DNA of 64,000 nucleotides from an uncultured Eubacteriales bacterium. GTDB taxonomy: Bacteria; Bacillota; Clostridia; Oscillospirales; UBA644. Below, piece by piece: positions 55,891-63,599 of the stretch. A program made the translations under genes and the position numbers. Position 1 is the stretch's first letter. Every line of letters begins with the position of its first letter. The notes beneath the pieces were generated by a model. The model searched no databases, was not told the origin of the DNA, and saw nothing but the letters and a program-made list of their open reading frames with translations. The stretch lies in assembly GCA_900547165.1 (NCBI GenBank), contig URFZ01000012.1, forward strand, positions 1-64,000, written 5' to 3'.

Positions 55891-56055
55891 ATGAATACTA
55901 TGGTTAAGAATATAAACGGTCAGGTTGGAGAAGACGTTAAATTTGAGCGTATTCGCAGAATTACCGGTTATCTTGTCGGCACACTCGACAGATTCAACGA
56001 CGCCAAAAGAGCAGAGGTAAGCGACAGAGTTAAGCATGGAATATCAAGAAGCTGA
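55891..56055 (+). CDS. Detached glycyl-radical C-terminal domain of NrdD
   Basis: A 54-residue gene with its own AAAGGAG site 10 nt before the ATG. It encodes FERIRRITGYLVGTLDRFND (residues 18-37), then KRAEVSDRVKH, which is the C-terminal glycyl-radical block of class III reductases; Gly26 is the likely radical residue. It is in the same reading frame as nrdD but separated by two consecutive stop codons (55867-55872) and 21 nt, so fusion by simple readthrough is unlikely. Its last 20 nt overlap the start of nrdG, the activase. It may act like the autonomous glycyl-radical cofactor YfiD (GrcA), assembling onto NrdD; that is inference. Confidence 0.9.
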   Translation: MNTMVKNINGQVGEDVKFERIRRITGYLVGTLDRFNDAKRAEVSDRVKHGISRS

Positions 56056-56563
56056 TAAAACATTGCGTCTATGCGGAGTTGAGCCGGAGTCCATCGTTGA
56101 CGGACCCGGCTTCCGCTTCGTTATATTCGTTCAGGGATGTCCGCATCATTGCCCGGGCTGTCACAATCCGCAGTCGCACGATTTCGACGGCGGGTATACC
56201 GTGACCGAGGACGAACTGTTCGACGCAATAAAGGAAAACAGACATCTTGCGGGCGTCACTTTTTCGGGCGGCGAACCTTTTTGCCAACCCGAAAGTCTCG
56301 CGAGAATAGGAAAGCGCGTCAAAGAAGAACTCGGCAAAACCGTTATGACTTACACGGGTTATACGCTTGAACAACTGAAAGCGAAAAACGACGAGGGCAT
56401 AAACAGTCTTCTCACCGTTACGGACATACTCGTTGACGGCAGATATGTCGAAGGACTTCGGGATCTGACGCTTTTGTTCCGGGGCAGCGAAAACCAGCGC
56501 GTTATTGATATGAACAAAACACGTCAAAAAGGAGAAGTCGTTCTCTGCGACCTCGAATACTGA
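56036..56563 (+). CDS. nrdG: Anaerobic ribonucleotide reductase activating protein NrdG
   Basis: A 175-residue radical-SAM activase that installs the glycyl radical on NrdD. The cluster motif is CPHHCPGC (about residues 35-42; C-x3-C-x2-C), followed by TFSGGEPFCQP (about 79-89) and the TYTGYTLEQL loop (about 105-114). The start overlaps the 54-residue radical-domain gene by 20 bp, so the two are translated together. The protein is complete. Identification is secure. Confidence 0.95.
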   Translation: MEYQEADKTLRLCGVEPESIVDGPGFRFVIFVQGCPHHCPGCHNPQSHDFDGGYTVTEDELFDAIKENRHLAGVTFSGGEPFCQPESLARIGKRVKEELGKTVMTYTGYTLEQLKAKNDEGINSLLTVTDILVDGRYVEGLRDLTLLFRGSENQRVIDMNKTRQKGEVVLCDLEY

Positions 56564-56579
56564 AAACGGAGAAAAATAT

Positions 56580-56777
56580 ATGCAGATAAAACTCAACCCC
56601 GACGCGGAAGTGGTAAAAACCGTAAAAGAGGGTTTGAAGGCGAAAGACGGATACTGCCCGTGTCGCGTCGGCAAAGACCCCGATTACAAATGTATGTGCA
56701 AAGAGTTCAGAGAGCAGATAGCCGACCCCGATTTTGAGGGATACTGCCATTGTATGCTCTATTACAAAGAAAAATAA
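56580..56777 (+). CDS. Ferredoxin-thioredoxin reductase catalytic-subunit-like protein
   Basis: A 65-residue protein with six cysteines in three C-x-C pairs: CPC (26-28), CMC (38-40) and CHC (56-58). This is the FTR catalytic signature CPC/CPC/CHC, which holds a [4Fe-4S] cluster next to a redox disulfide. Spacing differs from plant FTR (C-x9-C and C-x15-C here, against x16 and x8), so the exact fold is uncertain. FTR-like proteins of anaerobes reduce thioredoxin-type partners. It is 16 bp behind nrdG and 20 bp before rubrerythrin. Confidence 0.78.
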   Translation: MQIKLNPDAEVVKTVKEGLKAKDGYCPCRVGKDPDYKCMCKEFREQIADPDFEGYCHCMLYYKEK

Positions 56778-56797
56778 TACGAAAGGGAAAAAGAATT

Positions 56798-57337
56798 ATG
56801 GCTGACAAATACGCAGGAACGCAGACAAAGAAAAACCTCGAAGCGGCCTTTGCGGGCGAATCCCAGGCAAGAAACAAGTACACCTATTTTGCTTCAAAAG
56901 CGAAAAAAGAGGGTTATGAGCAGATTGCGGCGCTGTTTCTGAAAACCGCGGAAAACGAAAAAGAACACGCAAAAATGTGGTTCAAAGAACTTGACGGAAT
57001 AGGCGACACCGCGCAGAACCTTGCGGCAGCGGCGGCGGGCGAAAACTTTGAATGGACGGATATGTACGACGGTTTTGCGAAAACCGCGGAAGAAGAGGGC
57101 TTTTCCGAACTTGCGGAAAAATTCCGCCTTGTTGCGGCGATCGAAAAAGAGCACGAGGAGCGTTACCGCGCGCTTTTGAAAAACGTTGAGACCGCACAGG
57201 TTTTCGAAAAGAGCGAAATCAAAGTTTGGGAATGCCGCAACTGCGGTCATATAGCGGTGGGTCCGAAAGCGCCGCTCGTATGCCCGACCTGCGCACACCC
57301 GCAGAGTTATTTCGAACTCAGAGAGAAAAATTATTGA
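56798..57337 (+). CDS. rbr: Rubrerythrin
   Basis: A 179-residue diiron peroxide reductase. The four-helix diiron domain has ExxH ligands in AGESQARNKY (about 21-30), ENEKEHAKMW (about 53-62) and AAIEKEHEERY (about 114-124); the C-terminal rubredoxin domain has CRNCG and CPTCA (about 146-165). It reduces hydrogen peroxide and protects anaerobes; placement behind nrdDG suggests shielding of the oxygen-sensitive glycyl radical. The start at 56798 has GAAAGGG upstream, and it ends the operon. Confidence 0.96.
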   Translation: MADKYAGTQTKKNLEAAFAGESQARNKYTYFASKAKKEGYEQIAALFLKTAENEKEHAKMWFKELDGIGDTAQNLAAAAAGENFEWTDMYDGFAKTAEEEGFSELAEKFRLVAAIEKEHEERYRALLKNVETAQVFEKSEIKVWECRNCGHIAVGPKAPLVCPTCAHPQSYFELREKNY

Positions 57338-57381
57338 TTACGATTTTTTTACGGTTATAATTGAACAAAAAAAACAAAGAC

Positions 57382-57423
57382 AAGGGCGGGGACACGAACT
57401 TTTCAGTCAGTGTTCCCGCTCTT
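57382..57423. terminator. Bidirectional terminator between rbr and fhs
   Basis: AAGGGCGGGGACAC (57382-57395) pairs with GTGTTCCCGCTCTT (57410-57423) with one or two mismatches; T-rich tracts flank both sides. Confidence 0.75.
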
Positions 57424-57448
57424 ATTGTTTATATTTTAGTTTTTCAAA

Positions 57449-59125
57449 TCAGAAAAGTCCAGTGATCCTGCCGTTTTCGTCAACGTCGATACGTTCTGCG
57501 GCGGGTGATTTGGGAAGTCCCGGCATGGTCATAATGTCGCCCGTCAAAACCACTATAAAGCCCGCGCCTGCGGAAACCTTGACATTCTTTACCGTTACGG
57601 TAAAGCCTATGGGTGCGCCGAGAAGAGTCGGGTCGTCGGAAAAACTGTACTGAGTTTTTGCGATGCAGACGGGCAGATTCCCGAATCCGAGTTGTTCCAA
57701 GCGCTTTAACTGCTTTTTCGCGGCGGAAGAAAACTCCACGCCGTCGCCGCCGTATATTTTTTTAACAACGGCTTCTATCTTCTTTTCAATGGGAATATCA
57801 AGCTCGTAAGAGAACGTGAAATCGCCTTTATCTTCTTCGCAAAGACGAATGACTTCGCGCGCAAGGGCTTCTCCTCCCTTGCCGCCGTCCGCCCAAACGG
57901 TTGAAAGAACTGTGTTTACGCCGAGCGCACGGCATTCGCGTATAACCTCCTCAATTTCGGCGTCGGTGTCGGTCGGGAAACGGTTTACGGCGACAACACA
58001 CGGAAGTTTATAAACATTTTTGATGTTGGAAACATGGCGGAGCAGATTGGGAAGTCCCTTTGCAAGGGCGTCGAGATTTTCCGTTCCGAGCTCCGTTTTC
58101 GGAACGCCGCCGTGCATTTTAAGAGCGCGAATCGTGGCAACAACAACGACGGCGGACGGAGTAAGTCCCGCCATACGGCATTTTATATCAAGGAATTTTT
58201 CCGCACCGAGGTCTGCGCCGAAGCCCGCTTCCGTAACAGTGTAGTCGCTCATGCAAAGCGAAAGTCGGGTGGCGGTAACGGAATTGCAGCCGTGCGCGAT
58301 ATTTGCGAACGGGCCTCCGTGAACAAATGCGGGAGTGCCTTCAAGCGTCTGAACAAGGTTCGGTTTCAAAGCGTCTTTCAGGAGCGCAGTCATAGCGCCT
58401 GCTGCTTTGAGTTGACCGCAGGTCACGGGCTCGTCGTTATAGGTATAGCCGACGATAATGCGCGCAAGACGCTGTTTCAGATCTGATATAGACGAGGAAA
58501 GGCAAAGCACCGCCATTATCTCGGAAGCGACGGTTATATCGTAGCCGTCCTCACGCGGAACGCCGTTCGCCCTGCCGCCCAAGCCGTCAACAACAAAGCG
58601 CAGTTGGCGGTCGTTCATATCAACGCAGCGTCTCCATGTTATGCGACGGGAGTCGATGCCGAGAGCGTTGCCCTGATGTATATGATTGTCTATCATCGCG
58701 GCAAGCAGGTTGTTTGCCGCCCCTATCGCGTGAAAATCGCCCGTAAAATGCAGGTTTATATCTTCCATGGGCACGACCTGCGCATATCCGCCGCCCGCCG
58801 CGCCGCCTTTTACACCGAAAACGGGGCCGAGAGACGGTTCGCGAAGAGCCACCGTAACATTCCTGCCTATGCGTTTAAGTCCGTCGGCAAGGCCTATCGT
58901 CGTGGTCGTTTTTCCCTCGCCGGCGGGGGTCGGAGTCATGGCGGTCACCAAAACGAGTTTGCCCTCTTTGCCCGCTCTGTCGGCAAGCAGGGAAAGGTCG
59001 ATTTTTGCCTTGTATTTTCCGTACTGCTCAATATATTTTTCGTCAACGCCCGCCGCAGAGGCTATTTCTGTTATCGGCTTCATTTGACAAGCCTGCGCTA
59101 TTTCTATATCCGAAAGGTATGCCAT
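57449..59125 (-). CDS. fhs: Formate-tetrahydrofolate ligase
   Basis: A 558-residue enzyme that makes 10-formyl-THF from formate, THF and ATP, serving purine synthesis and, in acetogens, the Wood-Ljungdahl branch. The P-loop-like TPTPAGEGKTTTTIGL (about residues 63-78) and the FGVKGGAAGGGYAQVVPMEDINLHFTGD block (about 105-132) are characteristic. Length is normal (about 555). The ATG at 59125 is family-typical, with a GGAG site about 12 nt upstream; a 78-bp longer frame lacks support. It stands alone with its own promoter. Confidence 0.96.
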   Translation of the reverse strand: MAYLSDIEIAQACQMKPITEIASAAGVDEKYIEQYGKYKAKIDLSLLADRAGKEGKLVLVTAMTPTPAGEGKTTTTIGLADGLKRIGRNVTVALREPSLGPVFGVKGGAAGGGYAQVVPMEDINLHFTGDFHAIGAANNLLAAMIDNHIHQGNALGIDSRRITWRRCVDMNDRQLRFVVDGLGGRANGVPREDGYDITVASEIMAVLCLSSSISDLKQRLARIIVGYTYNDEPVTCGQLKAAGAMTALLKDALKPNLVQTLEGTPAFVHGGPFANIAHGCNSVTATRLSLCMSDYTVTEAGFGADLGAEKFLDIKCRMAGLTPSAVVVVATIRALKMHGGVPKTELGTENLDALAKGLPNLLRHVSNIKNVYKLPCVVAVNRFPTDTDAEIEEVIRECRALGVNTVLSTVWADGGKGGEALAREVIRLCEEDKGDFTFSYELDIPIEKKIEAVVKKIYGGDGVEFSSAAKKQLKRLEQLGFGNLPVCIAKTQYSFSDDPTLLGAPIGFTVTVKNVKVSAGAGFIVVLTGDIMTMPGLPKSPAAERIDVDENGRITGLF

Positions 59126-59226
59126 ACAGTTCCGTTCTCCTTTTTCTCCCGTAAAAACTATGCGCCCGACCGCAACAGTCAGACGCATGGTGAGTATTCT
59201 CAATCTAAACGGTCTTTATACCTTTT

Positions 59227-59255
59227 ATTATATCAAAGATTTTCGCTCACGTCAA
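59227..59255 (-). promoter_or_regulatory. Promoter of fhs
   Basis: Minus-strand TTGACG (59250-59255) and TATAAT (59227-59232), 17-bp spacer, TGA at the -10 extension, just behind the pyrI stop. Confidence 0.72.
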
Positions 59256-59274
59256 GAGGAAAAGCCTTTTCCGA

Positions 59275-59691
59275 TCAGTTTTGTTTCGTATCGCAGTAAA
59301 TGCAACGATATGTTTTTGTTTCGGGATCCGTCAGTCGGAAAACATGGTCGAGATCCGCTTCCGTCGATGTGATACATCTCGGATTTTTACAGAAAAGGAC
59401 ATTTGTCAGTTTTTCGGGCGCCGAGATCTTCTTTTTTTCAACTATCTCGCCGTTTCTGATAACATTTACCGTCACGGACGGATCAACATAGCCGATAACG
59501 TCAAGGTCGATATCTATATCCGCGTCGATTTTTATTATATCTTTCTTTCCTTTTTTGACGCTCGGAACGTTTCTTATCATGGCAACGGGGCAGTCGAGGT
59601 CATCAAGATGAAGAAGAGAATAAAGTTTCATACCGTTGCCCGCGCCGATATGGTCGATGACAAAACCCGTTTTTACGCTGTCTATATTCAT
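59275..59691 (-). CDS. pyrI: Aspartate carbamoyltransferase regulatory chain
   Basis: A 138-residue regulatory subunit that gives ATP/CTP control to aspartate transcarbamoylase. An N-terminal allosteric domain (VKTGFVIDHIGAGNGMKLYSLL) is followed by a zinc domain: CKNPRC and CIYC (about residues 103-134), a C-x4-C and C-x2-C set. It is slightly shorter than the E. coli chain (153). It overlaps pyrB by 4 bp and is the last gene of the pyr operon. Confidence 0.93.
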   Translation of the reverse strand: MNIDSVKTGFVIDHIGAGNGMKLYSLLHLDDLDCPVAMIRNVPSVKKGKKDIIKIDADIDIDLDVIGYVDPSVTVNVIRNGEIVEKKKISAPEKLTNVLFCKNPRCITSTEADLDHVFRLTDPETKTYRCIYCDTKQN

Positions 59692-60605
59692 ACGTTTACC
59701 CCCAAAAGTTTCATTATAAGCGCCATTCTGATATATCTGCCGTTATGCGCCTGTTTGAAATAGCAGGCTCTCGGGTCGCCGTCCACATCGGTCGCAATTT
59801 CTCCGACGCGCGGCAGCGGATGCAGAACGCACATATCGGGGCGCGCCCGTTTCATCTTCTCCGCGTCAAGGATATAACAGTTCTTCAAACGCAGATAGTC
59901 CTCTTCGTTGAAGAAGCGCTCGCGTTGAACGCGCGTCATGTAAAGAATGTCAAGGTCGGAAATGACCTCGTCAAGAGATGCGCTCTGCGTGTAGGGAATA
60001 TTCTTTTTCTTTATGTATTCCTGTTTGACAAAGCCGGGAAGTTTAAGTTCTTCGGGCGATATAAGAACAAATTCCACGCCCTCGTAACGGGACATCGCGC
60101 CGATGAGAGAGTGAACGGTTCTGCCGAATTTGAGGTCGCCGCAAAGTCCGATTTTGAGGTTGTCAAATCTGCCTTTTTCGCGGTGTACGGTCAAAAGGTC
60201 GGTCAGGGTCTGCGTGGGGTGATAATGTCCGCCGTCGCCCGCGTTGATAAGAGGTACGGCACTGTGTCTTGCCCCGACTATCGGCGCGCCCTCTTTCGGG
60301 TGTCTCATGGCAATTATGTCGGCGTAACCGCTGACGACTTCAAGAGTATCGGCAACGCTTTCGCCCTTTGACGCGGAACTTGAAGACGCTTCGGAAAATC
60401 CGAGCGTACTGCCGCCGAGGGAAAGCATCGCGGACTCAAAGCTGAGCCTTGTTCTTGTTGACGGCTCAAAAAAGAGCGTTGCAAGAATCTTGCCTTTGCA
60501 CACATCGGCATACTTTTCGGGGGTCTTCATAATATCTTCCGCAACGCGGATAAGGTCGTCTATCTCTTCGACCGAGAGGTCGAGAATGTTTATCAGATCT
60601 TTCAT
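59688..60605 (-). CDS. pyrB: Aspartate carbamoyltransferase catalytic chain
   Basis: A 305-residue catalytic subunit joining carbamoyl phosphate and aspartate. FFEPSTRTRLSFESAM (about residues 45-60) is the carbamoyl-phosphate motif; the SSSSASKGESVADT loop (about 72-85), HPTQTLTDL and VLHPLPRVGEI complete the site. The ATG at 60605 has AGGAG 7 nt upstream. It lies 2 bp behind pyrE and overlaps pyrI by 4 bp, so the B/I pair is co-translated as the allosteric class B enzyme. Confidence 0.96.
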   Translation of the reverse strand: MKDLINILDLSVEEIDDLIRVAEDIMKTPEKYADVCKGKILATLFFEPSTRTRLSFESAMLSLGGSTLGFSEASSSSASKGESVADTLEVVSGYADIIAMRHPKEGAPIVGARHSAVPLINAGDGGHYHPTQTLTDLLTVHREKGRFDNLKIGLCGDLKFGRTVHSLIGAMSRYEGVEFVLISPEELKLPGFVKQEYIKKKNIPYTQSASLDEVISDLDILYMTRVQRERFFNEEDYLRLKNCYILDAEKMKRARPDMCVLHPLPRVGEIATDVDGDPRACYFKQAHNGRYIRMALIMKLLGVNV

Positions 60606-60607
60606 TG

Positions 60608-61249
60608 TTACGCTCCTATCCAAGACTCGTCCGACGGATCGTTTCTGAAAGCAATAAGTCTTTCAACATCTTCTTTCCTGATATATCCCTCTTCCGCAGC
60701 GACCTCCGCTATCGCGTCAAAGTTTGTCAGACTGACATTTTTGACATTTGCTTCGGCAAGTCTTTCAAGTCCCTTTTTCATTCCGTATGTGAATATGCTG
60801 ACAACGCCGAGAACATCGGCACCCGCTTCGCGCAGGGCGTCCACTACGTCGATAACGCTGCCTCCCGTTGAGATCAGGTCTTCCACAACAACGACTTTCT
60901 GCCCCTCTTCAAGCCTGCCCTCTATTCTGTTTTTTCTGCCGTGATCCTTTGCTCCGGAGCGGACATAGCCCATGGGCATACCCATAAGGTGACCGACTAT
61001 CGCGGCGTGCGCTATGCCGGCGGTCGAGGTTCCCATAAGCACTTCGGCATCGGGATAATTTGCTTTTACAAGTTCGGCAAGACCGTTTTCAACGTCGTTG
61101 CGGACGGCGGGAGCGGTCAGGGTCAGCCTGTTATCGCAATAAACGGGGCTTTTAATGCCGCTTGCCCATGTAAACGGCTCGTCGGGGCGAAAGAAAACCG
61201 CCTTTATCCCGAGCAGGTCTTTTGCAATAAGTCTTTCTGTTTCAGTCAT
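60608..61249 (-). CDS. pyrE: Orotate phosphoribosyltransferase
   Basis: A 213-residue enzyme converting orotate and PRPP to OMP. The PRPP loop is VVVVEDLISTGGSVID (about residues 119-134), and SGIKSPVYCDNRL (about 32-44) is the N-terminal orotate-binding block. The ATG at 61249 is chosen because GGAGG is 8 nt upstream of it; an ATG at 61255 would be only 2 nt from that site. It lies between pyrF and pyrB. Confidence 0.93.
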   Translation of the reverse strand: MTETERLIAKDLLGIKAVFFRPDEPFTWASGIKSPVYCDNRLTLTAPAVRNDVENGLAELVKANYPDAEVLMGTSTAGIAHAAIVGHLMGMPMGYVRSGAKDHGRKNRIEGRLEEGQKVVVVEDLISTGGSVIDVVDALREAGADVLGVVSIFTYGMKKGLERLAEANVKNVSLTNFDAIAEVAAEEGYIRKEDVERLIAFRNDPSDESWIGA

Positions 61250-61265
61250 TTTCATATCCTCCGTT

Positions 61266-61964
61266 TTAATCAACAAATTCGCGAACGCATCTTTCATAAG
61301 CCGCGACAGGGTCTTCCGCCTGCGTCACGGGACGTCCGACAACGATGTAATCCGAACCTTCCGCCTTTGCCTGTGCGGGGGTCATAACTCTTTTTTGGTC
61401 GGCAATATCTCCGTCCGCAAAGCGCACGCCGGGCGTGACCGTCAAAAAGTTTTTGCCGCAGGCAGAGTGAACCTTTTTTGCTTCAAGCGGGGAGCAGACA
61501 ACGCCGTCAAGTCCCGAAGCCGCCGCATTTTTCGCGTAATGCTCAACAACATCGGCAAGAGGGCTTTCTATAAGAAGTTCCTTTTTCATCGTCTCTTCAT
61601 CGGTCGATGTCAACTGCGTGACCGCGATAAGCAGCGGTCTTGTACCGTCTGCTCTTGTCAAGCCCTCGACAGCCGCAGTCATCATTCTGCCCGTTCCCGC
61701 CGCATGGACATTGCACATATCCACATCAAGCGCAGAAAGCACTTTCATCGCCTTTTTGACGGTGTTCGGAATGTCGTGCAGTTTCAGATCGAGAAAAATT
61801 TTATGTCCGCGCGCTTTTATGTCGCGAACTATCTGCGGTCCCTCCGCATAAAACAGTTCCATGCCTATTTTGACAAACGGTTTTCTGTCCGTGAACCTAT
61901 CAAGAAAGTCAAAGACTTCTTTTCTTGTTGCAAAATCACAGGCTACTATTACATCCTTACCCAC
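61266..61964 (-). CDS. pyrF: Orotidine 5'-phosphate decarboxylase
   Basis: A 232-residue TIM-barrel enzyme that decarboxylates OMP to UMP. The active-site Asp-Lys pair motif is FLDLKLHDIPNTV (about residues 57-69), with VTPGVR and VVGRPVTQAEDPVAAY at the phosphate site. The start codon is GTG at 61964, with GGGAGG upstream, overlapping pyrD by 8 bp. A tight member of the pyr operon. Confidence 0.95.
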   Translation of the reverse strand: MGKDVIVACDFATRKEVFDFLDRFTDRKPFVKIGMELFYAEGPQIVRDIKARGHKIFLDLKLHDIPNTVKKAMKVLSALDVDMCNVHAAGTGRMMTAAVEGLTRADGTRPLLIAVTQLTSTDEETMKKELLIESPLADVVEHYAKNAAASGLDGVVCSPLEAKKVHSACGKNFLTVTPGVRFADGDIADQKRVMTPAQAKAEGSDYIVVGRPVTQAEDPVAAYERCVREFVD

Positions 61965-62874
61965 GATGAGCCCTCCCTATAATATCTTTCAGATTTTCTA
62001 TTCCGTACTTATCCATAACCTGCGGCAGATCAGCAATAATGTTTTTGCAGGCGAACGGGTCGATAAGGTTTGCCGCACCGACTTCAACGGCGCAAGCACC
62101 CGCGCTCATCATTTCCAGAACATCTTCCGCGGTCGCAACTCCGCCGCACCCGATTATCGGGATATTGCACGCGCCGCTCACCTGATACACGGCTCTGACG
62201 GCAACAGGGAAAACCGCGCTGCCCGAAAGCCCGCCCGTAACATTTGCAAGCACGGGACGACCGGTTCGCAGGTCAAGTCTCATACCGAGCAGGGTGTTTA
62301 TCAGACAAAGCCCGTCCGCACCCGCATCTTCGCACGCTTTTGCAACGGCGACTATATCGGTCACATTCGGCGAAAGTTTTGGTATGACAGGTTTTTTGAC
62401 TGCCTTTTTGACGGCTGCGACGACTTCCGCGGCGGCTTTTGGGTCGCTGCCGAAATTCGTGCCTCCGCTGTGAACGTTGGGACAACTCACGTTGATTTCC
62501 AGCCAGCCGACAGACTCTTCCGCATCAAGGTTTTCGCTGACGCGAACATATTCGTCAACTGAAAACCCGCCGACATTTGCGATGACCTTTTTCGAAAAAC
62601 ACTTTCCGAGTTTCGGCAATTCTTCGGAAACGACTTTTTCGACGCCGGGATTCTGCAATCCGACCGCATTGAGCATTCCCGACGGAGTCTCCGCAATTCT
62701 CGGCGTGGGATTTCCGAAACGGGGCTCGGCGGTCGTTCCCTTGAACGAAAATGTTCCGAGAATATTTATATCGTAAAGCTCCGCAAACTCATATCCGTAC
62801 CCGAAAGTTCCGGAAGCCGGAATAACGGGATTGTCAAGTGTTATTCCGCATAGTTCGGTTTTCAGTCTTTCCAT
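61957..62874 (-). CDS. pyrD: Dihydroorotate dehydrogenase B, catalytic subunit
   Basis: A 305-residue FMN enzyme of the NAD-linked class 1B. The catalytic cysteine is in LEINVSCPNVHSGG (about residues 127-140), with NTLLGMRLD and IIGCGGVATAEDV (about 247-259) at the FMN phosphate site. It works with PyrK, coded just upstream with a 13-bp overlap, and passes electrons to NAD+. GGAGA precedes the ATG. Confidence 0.96.
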   Translation of the reverse strand: MERLKTELCGITLDNPVIPASGTFGYGYEFAELYDINILGTFSFKGTTAEPRFGNPTPRIAETPSGMLNAVGLQNPGVEKVVSEELPKLGKCFSKKVIANVGGFSVDEYVRVSENLDAEESVGWLEINVSCPNVHSGGTNFGSDPKAAAEVVAAVKKAVKKPVIPKLSPNVTDIVAVAKACEDAGADGLCLINTLLGMRLDLRTGRPVLANVTGGLSGSAVFPVAVRAVYQVSGACNIPIIGCGGVATAEDVLEMMSAGACAVEVGAANLIDPFACKNIIADLPQVMDKYGIENLKDIIGRAHRG

Positions 62875-63599
62875 ATTATCTCCTCTCTTTCAAGCACGGG
62901 ACCGTCACGGCATATACGCTTGTTTCCGTAAAGCGTTTTGCAGGAACAACCCATACACGCGCCGAAGCCGCAGCCCATACGCTCTTCAAAACTGAACTGC
63001 GCCGACGTCCTGCAAACGGCGTTGACGGCGCAGAACATCGGTTCGGGACCGCAGGTATAAACATACGAATAATCGAGATGTTTCATCACGTCCGTGACAA
63101 ACCCTTTCTCACCGTAAGAACCGTCCGCCGTGGCGACAAAAACTTTCGCACCCGCCTTTTTGAACTCATCTTCATAAAAGACTTCATCTTTTGTGTTAAA
63201 TCCTATGATAACCGAAACGCTTTTGCCCTCGGCAACAAGGTTTTCGCAAAGTCCGAGCATCGGGGGCGTTCCCACACCGCCGCCTATCAGAAGCGGCTTT
63301 TGCCCGCTTTTTGAAGTGTCAAACCCGTTTCCGAGCCCGACAAGCGCGTTGAGCGTTTCGCCTTTTTTCATACGGCTCATTTGTTCCGTTCCTTTTCCGA
63401 CGGTCTTGTAAACAAGCGTCAGTTTTCCTGTTTCATATCGGCAGACCGAGATGGGACGGCGCAGAAAAAGTCCGTCGAGTTTCAGATCAACGAACTGCCC
63501 GGGAGCGGTTATTGCCGAAGTGTCGCCCGCAAGCGTCATTTCGTATATGTTCTTTGCCAACGGTCTGTTTGAAGTTATTTCGAATACTGTCTCTTTCAT
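62862..63599 (-). CDS. pyrK: Dihydroorotate dehydrogenase B, electron transfer subunit
   Basis: A 245-residue flavin/iron-sulfur subunit. The FAD part starts with FVDLKLDGLFLRRPISVCRY (RxxS motif), the NAD part has LLIGGGVGTPPMLGL (about 102-116), and the [2Fe-2S] cysteines are in MGCGFGACMGCSCKT with CRDG further on (about 212-236). It oxidises the PyrD flavin with NAD+. The start at 63599 has a GGGGA site and overlaps pyrC by 4 bp. Confidence 0.95.
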   Translation of the reverse strand: MKETVFEITSNRPLAKNIYEMTLAGDTSAITAPGQFVDLKLDGLFLRRPISVCRYETGKLTLVYKTVGKGTEQMSRMKKGETLNALVGLGNGFDTSKSGQKPLLIGGGVGTPPMLGLCENLVAEGKSVSVIIGFNTKDEVFYEDEFKKAGAKVFVATADGSYGEKGFVTDVMKHLDYSYVYTCGPEPMFCAVNAVCRTSAQFSFEERMGCGFGACMGCSCKTLYGNKRICRDGPVLEREEIIWKD

